A stretch of 64,000 nucleotides of DNA, taken from Lumbricus rubellus. Taxonomy: Eukaryota; Annelida; Clitellata; Crassiclitellata; Lumbricidae. The notes beneath the pieces were generated by a model. The model was not told the origin of the DNA, did not search any database, and saw only the letters and a program-made list of their open reading frames with translations. Below are positions 39,801 to 49,901 of the stretch, one piece after another; the stretch's first letter is position 1, and each line of letters begins with the position of its first letter. A program made the translations under genes and the position numbers. The stretch spans positions 31,264,673 through 31,328,672 of the forward strand of contig OX243814.1 of NCBI GenBank assembly GCA_945859605.1. The letters run 5' to 3'.

Positions 39801-39922
39801 AACCTTGTGACACTGATGGCAGTGGTGTGTTTCAATCTGTACAGATAAGGAGAGAGATTCTTGAACCAGAGATTCAGAATTTCACTCGAGACGAACTTCT
39901 CTTCTACAACAAAGGACTGTAG
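29054..39922 (+). CDS. SFXN5: Sideroflexin-5, mitochondrial inner-membrane carrier
   Basis: Complete gene, 327 residues (vertebrate SFXN5 is about 340). Coding exons: 29054-29116, 30166-30234, 30484-30588, 32669-32723, 33278-33303, 33940-34050, 34627-34692, 35203-35293, 35948-36063, 36817-36902, 37339-37456, 39845-39922; all frames join. Family marks: [12 protein letters not shown] (10-21), [16 protein letters not shown] (26-41), [16 protein letters not shown] (83-98), [10 protein letters not shown] (127-136), FVPFPAV (189-195) and C-terminal FYNKGL. Sideroflexins move serine and related substrates across the mitochondrial inner membrane; SFXN5 has been linked to citrate transport. Exon 5 is only 26 nt. 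The intron after exon 9 starts GC (AAG/GCAAGT), and the joined frame requires it. Introns carry a dead Tc1-like element, a CA repeat and a nested element. Confidence 0.96.
29592..29635. mobile_element. Internally deleted relative of the element at 42880
   Basis: The two ends of that family, GTGCATAAAGTGTGGAAAAA and CACACTTTAAACCCTG, lie nearly back to back. It is located in the first intron of SFXN5. Confidence 0.45.
31190..32197 (-). mobile_element. Tc1-like DNA transposon, internally deleted and decayed
   Basis: Inverted repeats of about 34 bp begin CAGGGTGTCCAATAAGTTCG on the left and (inverted) TAGGGTGTCCAATAAGTTCG on the right, flanked by TA on both sides. The minus strand carries transposase remnants: an N-terminal helix-turn-helix part (31990-31511, including [10 protein letters not shown] and [13 protein letters not shown], with an in-frame stop) and a C-terminal part (31545-31280) with [15 protein letters not shown], which holds the last acidic residue of the catalytic triad. 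The middle, with the first two catalytic aspartates, is missing. At 1008 bp it is shorter than the usual ~1.6 kb. It lies in intron 3 of SFXN5. Confidence 0.88.
32348..32396. repeat. GATT tetranucleotide repeat
   Basis: GATT run with one interruption, in intron 3 of SFXN5. Confidence 0.9.
33185..33226. repeat. CA microsatellite
   Basis: About 20 CA units, 50 bp upstream of the acceptor of the 26-nt exon 5 of SFXN5. Confidence 0.95.
33811..33897 (+). mobile_element. SINE-like 3' end with ATT tail
   Basis: GTGCAGCGCCCTTTCCTTCG, then CTACGGCGCTATATAAATCG, ending in eight ATT units. The GCGCTATATAAAT tail is shared with short fragments near 3283, 9717 and 48888. It lies in intron 5 of SFXN5. 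Confidence 0.5.
37505..39233. mobile_element. TTAA hairpin element split by a later insertion
   Basis: TTAA CCCTTTAGCAACCAGC at the left and GCTGGTTGTTAAAGTG TTAA at the right pair as inverted arms of the same TTAA-flanked family as 11001 and 54003. Between them lies the 1.66-kb element at 37552-39209, so the hairpin is the older insertion. It lies in intron 11 of SFXN5. Confidence 0.7.
37552..39209. mobile_element. 1.66-kb TA-flanked inverted-repeat element
   Basis: Ends are CCGTATTTTCGCGAATATAA on the left and its exact inverse TTATATTCGCGAAAATACGG on the right; the identity extends to about 25 bp. TA flanks both sides, as for the Tc1/mariner/pogo group. Inside each end the word TATAA(C/G)ACGCACCCG recurs several times. 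No transposase frame is visible, so it is non-autonomous. The class is inferred from the TA target only. Confidence 0.75.
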
Positions 39923-40100
39923 AACAGTTAGAACTGCTCGGATGAAATCACGTAATAAGAAGAAACAAATGATGACACAGCTAATATAGATGAAATTATA
40001 CTTTTGTTGAGATGACTAATCAACCAGATGGCGTCATATGGAGATGAAACATTTCCCAAGACAAATTTTACTTTTACTCCCATTAGAATGAAACTTTTAA

Positions 40101-40227
40101 CCCTTTACTGACCAAAGTGTAGTAAATAGAATTGTATTATTGTATTGTATCTATAAATTTATAAAGCGCCTCTCACAGTGCACACCAATCAGAGGCGCTG
40201 AATCCTATACTTTCAGTCATTAAAGGG
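40101..40227. mobile_element. TTAA hairpin element with SINE fragment inserted
   Basis: TTAA CCCTTTACTGACC at the left and TCATTAAAGGG TTAA at the right. The inner GTGTAGTAAATAG and AATCCTATAC are the two halves of the inner sequence seen uninterrupted at 54003-54065 (inverse). Between them lies about 70 bp ending in AGGCGCTG with TATAAAGCGCCTCTCAC, a fragment of the dispersed GCGCC-type SINE. It lies in the 3' untranslated region or downstream flank of SFXN5. Confidence 0.65.
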
Positions 40228-41030
40228 TTAAGCTTAAACTACAGTTATTGATTGCATCATTTGCAACCGGTGAGGTCCGTTTCATTCGCATGATCTGTAG
40301 GCTGCTGTATTTTTTTGGCTGGAACCAAGTCACAAAGGTACCATTTAATGTATTTTATGTTTAATGGAGCAACAATTATGTCCTTGATATTAAGACTTCA
40401 ACAGTGCACGTCTGTTTATGCACAATGTCATTAGGAAAGTTATTGAAGTCAATAATTGTGGTATTATTTAAGTCGCTACTTGCTTATGCTATCAGTGTTT
40501 TTAAATAGAATCTTAGTTGCAGTTTTGTAAACACGTTTCACAGTATTACGCAGTAGAGGGAGGAACAGATGTGTATGTGTGAAATGGAAGATCATTCCTG
40601 ACCATAAATCTGAGGTCTTTACTAGACGTGTATTCGTGTAAGTGACGTGGTGCTTTTTTATGCATCATGTGGAGTTTGTTTCGTAGTAGGGGAAACAGAG
40701 ACTTCTGTTGACCGAGTCCGACCATTCCTGACTCCAACTCTGCATTCTGTCTTTCATTGTTCCCCTCCAACAGGCCTCCCCTCCCACTACTCCGCCAGCA
40801 AAATATCCTGTCCTATGCAATGGCAGTGTGCAAGCTATAGCAGCTCCTTTGCAGGACAGGTACATAACTGCCACCAAAAAATTTCTATGTTCACATTTTA
40901 CTACAATGTATTCGTGTTTATATCATGTTATCTGCTTCACATTAGCCAACGTAACGCTGTGGTGCCTTAAAAGTTGTGTAGAGACTGATGCAAACCTGTT
41001 TACTGTTTAAAATGCCATTTGTTTCGTTTA

Positions 41031-41036
41031 AATAAA
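41031..41036 (+). promoter_or_regulatory. Possible SFXN5 polyadenylation signal
   Basis: AATAAA about 1.1 kb after the SFXN5 stop codon, followed by a T-rich stretch. It is the first canonical hexamer I see downstream; use is inferred. Confidence 0.4.
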
Positions 41037-41039
41037 CTG

Positions 41040-42351
41040 TTTTTATATATGTATATTTGCTGCCATAAAGGGTATATAAGTAATCAGTTCATATCAATTG
41101 TATGCATGTGTTTATTGTTTACGATGTATTACTGATTTGTTTATGCTATACATTGAAGTATTGTGAATACATTTTAAATCAGATTGTTCGTGTTCGTTAA
41201 ACCTACATAATGATCCAATTTTTGGAACATATTTTGTCTATATTTTGCTGTCTCACCTATTTTCTTTGATAGGTGGGGCAAGGGTGGATTTAAAGGGTGC
41301 ACCCGGCCCTCGTGACCTCCATTGAGAGCACTTGCGTTATCCACTGCTACTTTCCACTCACAACTGAAACCAAACTCCAAGGTATCCTATCTAGATTTTG
41401 CTCAAGTTCAACCACATGACCACCATCACCACCGATTAATTACCACCGCAGCACCATGCCGCCGCCTCGACTTGACCTCTCAGATTTTGACCTGGCACCA
41501 GAACGAACAGATCCGCCTTGGCTATTGCGGACTTGATTTTATATAGCGCCAGTCAACAAGCTGGTCACTGAAGTGGTGTGTTTTGAATGTGGCCTATCGT
41601 TATTGCCTAAGATCAGTGTCAAAAGGGTTTGAAATTATTCACTGAATTGATAACACTTCAAATTGTTATTAGATATAATTATTAAAGTGCTTTATCAGCC
41701 AGTAGAAACGAAAGTTGCTAGTTTCTAGTTAGGTCTAACATGTAGCATGAAAGTTCACATAACCAGAACCGGATTTTCCCACGTAACCTACACGTTTTCC
41801 CACTAATTCAATTGCCATTTGAGAGGTAATGACTAAACTTGGAAACTAAACTACGATGGAATTCGCAAAACAAGAGAGAAAGCCTTGATCAAGCTGTCAA
41901 TAGATTATATCCGACACTCTGGTGACCAGCTATATAAGGGTCAAATGTAGGCCTGTCGAATGAGTCTGTCAGCTTATGCCCAATTTGGAGATAATTAAAC
42001 CTGCTTTGGAGGAAATCTCCACTATCAATCCGATTTCCACTACTAGTCCAATATGGCTAAATACATTGGTCCCCGTAATTATATGTGGGGATAATTAATG
42101 TCAATTCACATTTCGAGAATATTTTCAGAGTACCCAGGATCTAAAGCTTTCGTAATCGTAGGCCCTACGCTCAAATCTTCGGATTCGCCAGTCGAAAGCC
42201 AGTTGAAGGGTACTGCAGCTCATTAGGCGATGCCACTGTGCGAGATTATAGCCATCATCATAATAACATCCAACACGAATTAAACCGATCAACTGAACTG
42301 TTCAATTACTCCTAGCTTTCAAAGAACTCTTATTGTGCCTGTGTTGCTTAT
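41040..42351. other. Intergenic region between convergent genes
   Basis: This lies between the 3' ends of SFXN5 (plus) and the serine protease (minus). It holds a short TATATAGCGCCAGT fragment at 41540 of the dispersed SINE type; nothing else was recognised. Confidence 0.5.
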
Positions 42352-45300
42352 TTAAACGTAGCTGGGTTTTCGTTTCATAATGTTGTTTATCCATTGAATG
42401 AATTTGGAGACTTTTGTGTATATTCCTGGCTTCTGCGGCAGGCCACATCCTCTGCCGAATGACGTCACACCCGCTTGCACCCAACGACCTTGCAGGTAAC
42501 ACAGCAACGGTCCACCTGAATCGCCCTGAAACACAACCAACCGGCAAGCATCAGGGATAACAGCAAAACTCGAGACCCCACAGCGCACACGCACAGGCAC
42601 GCGCCTATAACACGCGCAAACACGCAAATACAACGCACACACATCAGAAACCGACTTGGATGGAACCAATTACAGAGATGAGAAGATCCTGACAGCAGGA
42701 AGATTTTGGACATTCGCAGACAGACAGGCAGATAATCAGACGGGTTAGACCTAGGCCTATAGATGCAGGTTTGGAATTGGGACGGACGAAGATGGAATTA
42801 GAAAGGGCCTAGATGATGATACCATGGCAACCGGACCCGAGCCCCTCCTTTGGACTACTCTTATAGTATAGGCCTACGGCAGTGCTTAAAGTGTGTAAAA
42901 ATAAGTGCCTGGGCGCCCCTTATCCTTTCAAAAGAAGTGCCTGGACGCTCTTACCTTACCACGCTGTGCTGGCCTATAAGTGGCAGGACGGCGTTCAGAT
43001 TTTCAAACAAGTGCATGTACGCCGTCCATGACCGTCCAGCCACACTTTAAGCCCTGATATACGGACAACCCTTTTAACTCGGCGCAGCGCTCGTGAATAA
43101 GCTGGTAATTAACCACGCGCTTGCAATGCCTTTCGAGTGGCGCTTTAGAAGTTTGTAGATTACGATTACGACGACAGTTACTGTAGTCTATAATAATTAA
43201 TTATACCTGGCAGGTGTCGACTCCTCCGTTGGCGAATCCTGCGCACATCATTCGATCTGTGATGGTGAACTCTGACCCCAACCAATCAGATCTCCTGCAC
43301 GTCTCCACTGACACCAACGGAATACCTGCCTGCTTCAGAGGACGCTTACCACCACCTACAACATTGATGCATGTCATTACAACATTTTTATAATGCCTAA
43401 TATAGGCTAGGATACTATGGATGCATGTTTGTATAACAATGTATATGACTGTTACAGTAGTGTAGGCTTATGTACGCTGACTGAGAGCAAGTAGCCTAAT
43501 CTGGCAATCGTGTTTTAACCTAGCCAAGTGAGATTTACAAGCATGGCTGTTTTAAGGAATTTTTATAACTGCACAACTCCTTCTTTTTCTTTCCCATCCT
43601 CCATGGTAAATTACTTCCAATCGGATGACAATGACCTTTTTGCTAGTTTTAACTGTACTGAAGTGCTTCTACAACTACACATTTTGTGTACAACTGCATG
43701 TTGAAAAAAGCCCTGTCTAGGCCCTATAGAAGAATGGCCATGGTGTCCTACTTGCAACGCCCCATCCGGTGATGACACACTTCGTTCCTCCAGGTAGTTC
43801 GAGGTCCTTGGGAGGCAGACAGACGGGACTGACCGTCTGGCCCCATTGGATTGGATTGGTGAGACGGATGAGTGCAATGTCGTTGTCGAAAGTGTCGAGG
43901 CTGAAGTGCTTGTGGATGACGACACGATCGACTGAATGTGCGACACGGTCCGATTCCACTGCCAACAGGTCGTGAGCTCCGGTCAGCACCAACCAGTGAC
44001 TCGGATCCGTGTCCCTAAGAGGACCAGACAATAATATTATTTCTAGCGTCACTATATACGGTATAATTATGCATGTGCAAGCCCGATTAAGATGGGTGTT
44101 AAGGGTTCTAGGCTAATGCAGGCAAGTTCGTTAGCCACAATTAGTGTGAAGCTTGATATTGCATGGCAATAGGTAGGCCTATGGTGCATCGCATGCCCTT
44201 CTACGCGTTTGCTCCATGTAGCCTGAGGCCTTATTCATCCCTATGCCTATTCAAGTGTTAATGCCTGACATGTAAATGCTACACCATTTGCGTAATATGC
44301 AAGTAAAACTTGATTGATTGACAGATTGATTGACTGACTGACTGATTGATTGCTTGATTGATTGTTTGATTTACTGATTGAATAATTGACTGACTGATAG
44401 ACCGACCGACCAATCGATCGATCGATCGATCGATCGATTGATTGATTGATTGATTGATCGGTGCTATAGAAGTCAGCAGATTAGATCAGATCAGATAATG
44501 GTTGAATTTGACCTATAATAGACATATATTTCTCAAAATAAAGACGTAAGAAAGTAATAGTTGCTATGTTAAATGCCATCACTGGACAATTTAATTGGAT
44601 GAGAATGATCGAATCACAAGATATGTGACTAGGCCCCTATACATGATGTAATTGATGTATGGTGTCGATGGTCTTACTGGTCGACGCAGTGTGCCGTCGT
44701 CAGGATCCACTGCGAACCGATCAGCGATCCAGCGCATCGAGAGCTCCGTGAATTCTTGTTGCGAAGAGCGATCTGCCACGGCCAGCTGTTCGGTCTCGTC
44801 TCATCTCCGCCGATTATGCGAGCCTCGTACGGCGGCATGGCAGGGCGCCCACACACCGGGTCATGCACGTCGACGATGGATAGCACCGTTGACGGCTGCT
44901 GCTGCTGCTGCTGCTGAGATGTGCTGCCGATTGAGTGCTGCGGGGAGGAATAGGATGCTGCTGTTCCTGAGTTGCTCACAACGTCTCCAGTCTTCATGTC
45001 TGCAGCGCTCGAGTCTGCAGATGAGTATTGCGCTAAATAAACGCTGTCCGCATGATCTATAGAACACATAATACTATGTATGTATGTATGTATGTGCACT
45101 TGTTATAGCGCCCCTTCAAGCTCTCTCTACTCAGAGGCGCTCCCGATGCAGAGCGGACACTGCATCGGAGTTTCACGCCGAAGCGCTGAGCAATTGTAAG
45201 TGAAGGACTTGCCCAAGGTCCTTACGCGGGGAGGTGGATTCGAACCTCGAACCTTCCGGCTCCAAGGCAACGACGCCACCACTACACCACCACGCCCCAC

Positions 45301-46382
45301 GACATAGGTGTGTGTGTGTGTGTGTGTGCGCGCGTGCGTGTGTTTGTGATTGTCCATTCCCTGTCTGTTAAACTTGTCTATGCCTAAACTTAATTTCCAT
45401 AAGAACTTACCTTAGAGGAGAGATCGGCCAATATAAAAAATATAGAAGCTTTTATAGAGGACGTTTAGTCTTGATCACTTGATGATTTCGTCACAACGTG
45501 ATTGCAAGGCATGACATTGCGCTAATAATTATGATATGGTATACCACAATATTACTCAGAATGCAAATGTAAAAGCCTGACCTGCCTGACTGTGGCCTGC
45601 ACTGATTACAGAAGGATTGAGTGCTGGACCACAAACAACATTTCTGTAGTGCGTTATTCCTGGACGATAAAGTGCAGCAGGCGCTAAGATGCATCCAAGG
45701 TGTCCGTAGTGGTGCCAACAGTTGAAGTCGGCATCATCAAAGTCTGCCGCTGTGCACGGAGCCACGCATGACTGAACGCAGTGATTCGGATCGATGACGC
45801 CGTAGATGTAGATACCGTTCGGCAGGTATCGGTTCCGCATGATTTGAAAACCGGAAGCTGAATGGTAGCGACCGGAAGTATACAGCTTGTCGTCAGAACC
45901 AGCTGCAGAACACATAATATAACAATATTAATATAACCTAGGTCTAACATGAGAACAAAATAACTTGTTTGTTATGGTAGAGTGTGCTAACATTCTTAAC
46001 ATAGGGACATTTTGGACAATAACTGTTTTCATGGCATCTGGCTGACGTCGAACAATAGGTTAATGGGGCTTTATGGCTTATCCAAATGGTAGCGCATTGC
46101 GGAACTACCGGGCACTCCGGGCAGATACTAGGCCTACTGTAGCAAGTCACCCGCGTTTATAATATTATGGTTATCCACATTATGAGCCAGACAGTTGCGC
46201 GTGGTTGTCAAGGTAATATATATATTGTAATTAAATCGATTTAATCGAAAAAAATCGAACGTTAATCACAAGAATTCCGGATATAAATGAGACTTGCCTT
46301 GTCCACTGATGACGTCTGCCTGTGACGTCGACACTACTATGGCGCAGACGACCAATGCCAACGACAACCACCTGTTCCACAT
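42352..46382 (-). CDS. Secreted trypsin-like serine protease with Cys-rich N-terminal domain
   Basis: Complete gene, 442 residues. Exons (minus): 46382-46298, 45902-45582, 45014-44678, 44014-43752, 43355-43207, 42525-42352. Residues 1-22 form a signal peptide (hydrophobic [12 protein letters not shown]). Residues about 30-135 hold six cysteines spaced C-x3-C-x3-C-x11-C-x8-C-x19-C, resembling a PAN/apple domain, though this is tentative. A Ser/Thr linker with seven glutamines (169-175) follows. The S1 protease domain starts at the activation site R201/IIGG; the triad is His244 (TTAHC), Asp293 (DNDIAL) and Ser388 (GDSGGP). An Asp six residues before the serine (DTCQGDS) predicts cleavage after Arg or Lys. 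Cys190 before the domain probably links the chains after activation. Intron 1 is GC-AG (CAAG/GCAAGT). Exon 3 could instead start at 45032, adding six residues. Substrate unknown. Confidence 0.92.
42880..43056. mobile_element. hAT-like miniature element in protease intron
   Basis: Ends CAGTGCTTAAAGTGTG and CACACTTTAAGCCCTG are inverted repeats. The flanking 8-mers GCCTACGG and ATATACGG agree only in their last five bases, so the target duplication is weak. Inside, AAGTGCCTGG(A/G)CG(C) occurs twice. It lies in the last intron of the protease gene; a deleted relative is at 29592. Confidence 0.65.
44313..44460. repeat. TGAT/TGAC tetranucleotide repeat
   Basis: Degenerate GATT/GACT array that passes through a clean CGAT run near 44415-44438 and back to GATT. 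It lies in intron 3 of the protease gene. Confidence 0.85.
45092..45300 (-). mobile_element. tRNA-derived SINE (copy C), well preserved
   Basis: On the minus strand it starts GTGGGGCGTGGTGGTGTAGT (A box TGGTGTAGTGG), has GGTTCGAATCC (B box), and ends GGGGCGCTATAACAAGTGCA followed by a CATA tetranucleotide tail (45075-45092). It lies in intron 2 of the protease gene, about 60 bp before the exon 3 acceptor. Confidence 0.85.
45306..45329. repeat. TG microsatellite
   Basis: Short TG run directly beside the tRNA-like head of SINE copy C. Confidence 0.85.
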
Positions 46383-47512
46383 GATAATATCGGCTGTAGG
46401 GATTCCCGCGCGCGGGCAACTGCTGGCGTCACGTGATCAGCAGATGCCCGCTTAGAGATCCCACTGCAAGACAACAATATTTATGTTTCCGTGCTCTCAG
46501 GTCGACTTGTCCAACACTTTCAAGTGAAGAAGTAAGACGCGGGAAACGAGAATCATCTGCATAGACAGGCTACTCCATCCTAATTATTTCGAAATGTGGT
46601 CCTCACAAAAAAAACGTCCGCTAAAAATACGGTATTTAAATGCGACATGATCGAATATGACATTGTCTTGGTGTGAAGATCAGTGGACAGCTTTCGTAAC
46701 ACAAGATGCTGTCTCGGCGTTCAAAGAAAGACGTCAAACAATCGTAGACTGATATTAAAGTATGACCGATTTATGTAGGCCCCTATACGGCACTAAGACT
46801 TATAGAAGCTACGCCCATTTCCCCATTCCCCAAATTAGCATTTCCCCATTCCCCAAATTAGCCTAGTCAAGAATTGAGCAACGGTCACGACGGTCAGTAA
46901 CCGTCAGTTAAGGATCGAGATGTAGCGACATCGTAGTGTCCTGCTACGTGCGGTCAGTGGATCGAGCGGCCGCTAACTGACCACTGACTGTCCGTTACTG
47001 TTCGTGCGTATACTGATTGGCCAACCAACATGGCGTGCAATTAGCATTTCCAGCATATCATGACCGCGCATAGTTAAGTGTGCGACATTACAACCGAACA
47101 GTTTGAGCCCGAGGCAAGTTGTACGGAAACGATCAAGGCAATTCATTTCACTGCAAGTAAATAACAGTAGGCCCTAACTGTACTGTACAAGTATTATAAT
47201 GTTATATGGCATTAAATCAAAAATTTACGATCGTGACATCCGCATCGCATACACATTGCCATCTAAATTTGGCGCTGCACCACATGAATTTACAACTAAT
47301 ATCTTCATCATAAGGTCTATAGACTATAGACTATAGCCTAGGCCAGTTTGTATAGGCCCATACGCATACGGCTGCCAGTGCAAGTTATTAGCATTATTGC
47401 AGCCACCTCAAACCCATTTCCCACCCGCCAGTAGGTCGACGCTTGTCCTCGTGATTCTCCATTAATTTTGGTTAGGCATAGGTCTATACCATCGACCTGC
47501 TGATAGTTCCAT

Positions 47513-48401
47513 CCGCCCATCCATCCATCCATCCATCCATCCATCCGCCCATCCGTCCGCCCATCCATCCATCCGTCCATCCATCCATCCATCCGTCCAT
47601 CCATCCATCCATCCATCCGTCCGTCCGTCCATCCATCCATCCATCCATCCATCCATCCATCCATCCATCCATCCATCCATCCATCCATCCATCCATCCAT
47701 CCATCCATCCATCCATCCATCCATCCATCCATCCATCCATCCATCCATCCATCCATCCATCCATCCATCCATCCATCCATCCATCCATCCATCCATCCAT
47801 CCATCCATCCATCCATCCATCCATCCATCCATCCATCCATCCATCCATCCATCCATCCATCCATCCATCCATCCATCCATCCATCCATCCATCCATCCAT
47901 CCATCCATCCATCCATCCATCCATCCATCCATCCATCCATCCATCCATCCATCCATCCATCCATCCATCCATCCATCCATCCATCCATCCATCCATCCAT
48001 CCATCCATCCATCCATCCATCCATCCATCCATCCATCCATCCATCCATCCATCCATCCATCCATCCATCCATCCATCCATCCATCCATCCATCCATCCAT
48101 CCATCCATCCATCCATCCATCCATCCATCCATCCATCCATCCATCCATCCATCCATCCATCCATCCATCCATCCATCCATCCATCCATCCATCCATCCAT
48201 CCATCCATCCATCCATCCATCCATCCATCCATCCATCCATCCATCCATCCATCCATCCATCCATCCATCCATCCATCCATCCATCCATCCATCCATCCAT
48301 CCATCCATCCATCCATCCATCCATCCATCCATCCATCCATCCATCCATCCATCCATCCATCCATCCATCCATCCATCCATCCATCCATCCATCCATCCAT
48401 C
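47513..48401. repeat. ATCC tetranucleotide array, ~0.89 kb
   Basis: From about 47630 to 48401 the CCAT unit repeats without interruption (roughly 190 units). The left 120 bp carry GTCC and GCCC variants. Because four and three are coprime, the minus strand is open in all three frames as a Trp-Met-Asp-Gly repeat; this is not evidence of a protein. Confidence 0.97.
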
Positions 48402-48480
48402 GAGGGGAAGTTCCCCAGGAATGAAATTCCACCCCGAAAAAATGTGAGAGGTATATGGGCCTACATGTTGCCTACATGCA

Positions 48481-48685
48481 CATGGCGGGTCATAAAAAGA
48501 CACCCATATAGGTTTTCGCCCATATCTTGCCAGAAGTAAGAATTTCTAAATCAAGTTTTGCAAGCTTAAAGGCAATTCATATTTACACATGATGGCCAGA
48601 TTTCATCAAATATTTTAAACAGAACAAAGTTATATGACTTTTTGTGAGTCCTCCACTGGTATGACGATTTTTATGGCCCACCCTG
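48481..48685. mobile_element. Possible inverted-repeat miniature element
   Basis: The left end CATGGCGGGTCATAAAAAGA and the inverted right end CAGGGTGGGCCATAAAAATC share about 15 of 19 positions. TA follows the right end; the left flank is unclear. About 205 bp, no coding content. Confidence 0.4.
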
Positions 48686-49250
48686 TATATTTACGTCGCA
48701 TTCCCTTAGAAAAACGATACACGCAAAAATTTTCTCACCACAGAAAAATTCGACAGCTTTTGATTACATGTGTAAACCTGCCTCTATGTTGATTCCCGTT
48801 GGAACAATTTTATCATTATTAATTCTTATCCTTCATCCCTCATCCATCATTCGTGATGAATAATAAATATAATGTGTTAATTGTAAAGGCGCTATATAAG
48901 TTTAAGTTGAGCCTCTTTCTGGTTCTTGAATTGTGTGTGTTTTCCTTACAGTTCCAATTCTGAAATAGAAGCTCAATAATGGAAAGTTATTTAATCATTA
49001 AACAATAGTTTTAACAGGAACAAACATCCTGCGATTCTCTTATTCTTGGAATATTACTACCTGATTTGTAAGAATTATTGATAACGTGCTTAAGTAAAAT
49101 TTGCAAAAGTTGTTACGAAATGCATCTTCAGACACGTTTCAGCCACGTGCGGCTCGTGTGGACTCTACCGTCTATTTAACGTCTGCTTCGATTAGATTAT
49201 AGTTTTGTATTTCTTTCCTGAATTTCAGTGCATTTTTGACAACAGGATCT

Positions 49251-49901
49251 GGTTAATCTCTATAATGACTCGGTAGCAAGTAAACATCATGGCGACCAAA
49301 GATCCGCTCATAATAGAGCGCGGTCACGTGACGGCAAAAAGGTAGCCCAATATTTTCGCGGTCTACGGTGATGTATAAGCCAATGTTTTCGCGAAAGTAA
49401 GCAAGTAAAAATACCACGAAACGGTTATTTTAATAAATATTAATACGCTTAAATAAGCTTAATAACACAACAAAATCGATGGACCTTAACACATTGGCCG
49501 CCATCTACGAGATATCTGGCGGTAAGCGCGAGATCTCGCGGTAAAAAACCGCGAGATATCTCCGCGAGATATCGCGGTAAGAAACCGCGGAGATATCTCG
49601 CGGTTTTTTACCGCGAGATCTCGCGCTTACCGCCAGATATCTCGTAGATGGCGGCCAATGTGTTAAGGTCCATCGATTTTGTTGTGTTATTAAGCTTATT
49701 TAAGCGTATTAATATTTATTAAAATAACCGTTTCGTGGTATTTTTACTTACTTACTTTCGCGAAAACATTGGCTTATACATCACCGTAGACCGCGAAAAT
49801 ATTGGGCTACCTTTTTGCCGTCACGTGACCGCGCTCTATTATGAGCGGATCTTTGGTCGCCATGATGTTTACTTGCTACCGAGTCATTATAGAGATTAAC
49901 C
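49251..49901. mobile_element. Foldback element: 651-bp near-perfect palindrome with 8-bp target duplication
   Basis: Arms 49251-49566 and 49586-49901 (316 bp each) are inverted copies; I find one mismatch (GTAAGCAAG against GTAAGTAAG), with a 19-bp spacer. The ends are GGTTAATCTC and GAGATTAACC. CAGGATCT is duplicated exactly at 49243-49250 and 49902-49909, so this is an insertion. The inner 100 bp of the stem is a lattice of CGCGAGATATC/GATCTCGCGG words. No transposase is present. The 8-bp duplication recalls hAT or P-type transposons, but GGTTAATC ends do not match the usual hAT start, so the superfamily is left open. Confidence 0.9.

Noticed and set aside
44674..45099. Longer protease exon 3 starting with an in-frame Met near 45099
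   Set aside because: That start lies at the tail of SINE copy C; the splice acceptor at 45015 (or 45033) joins the signal-peptide-bearing exons in frame, so the upstream Met is intronic.
46870..47000. Repeated GGTCAGT/ACTGACC words suggesting an inverted-repeat element
   Set aside because: The words pair only in pieces, the ends do not match cleanly, and no flanking duplication was found.
47338..48503. Three overlapping 310-360 residue minus-strand frames made of a Trp-Met-Asp-Gly repeat
   Set aside because: They arise because a four-base repeat without a stop is open in all three frames. No domain, signal or splice context supports a protein.
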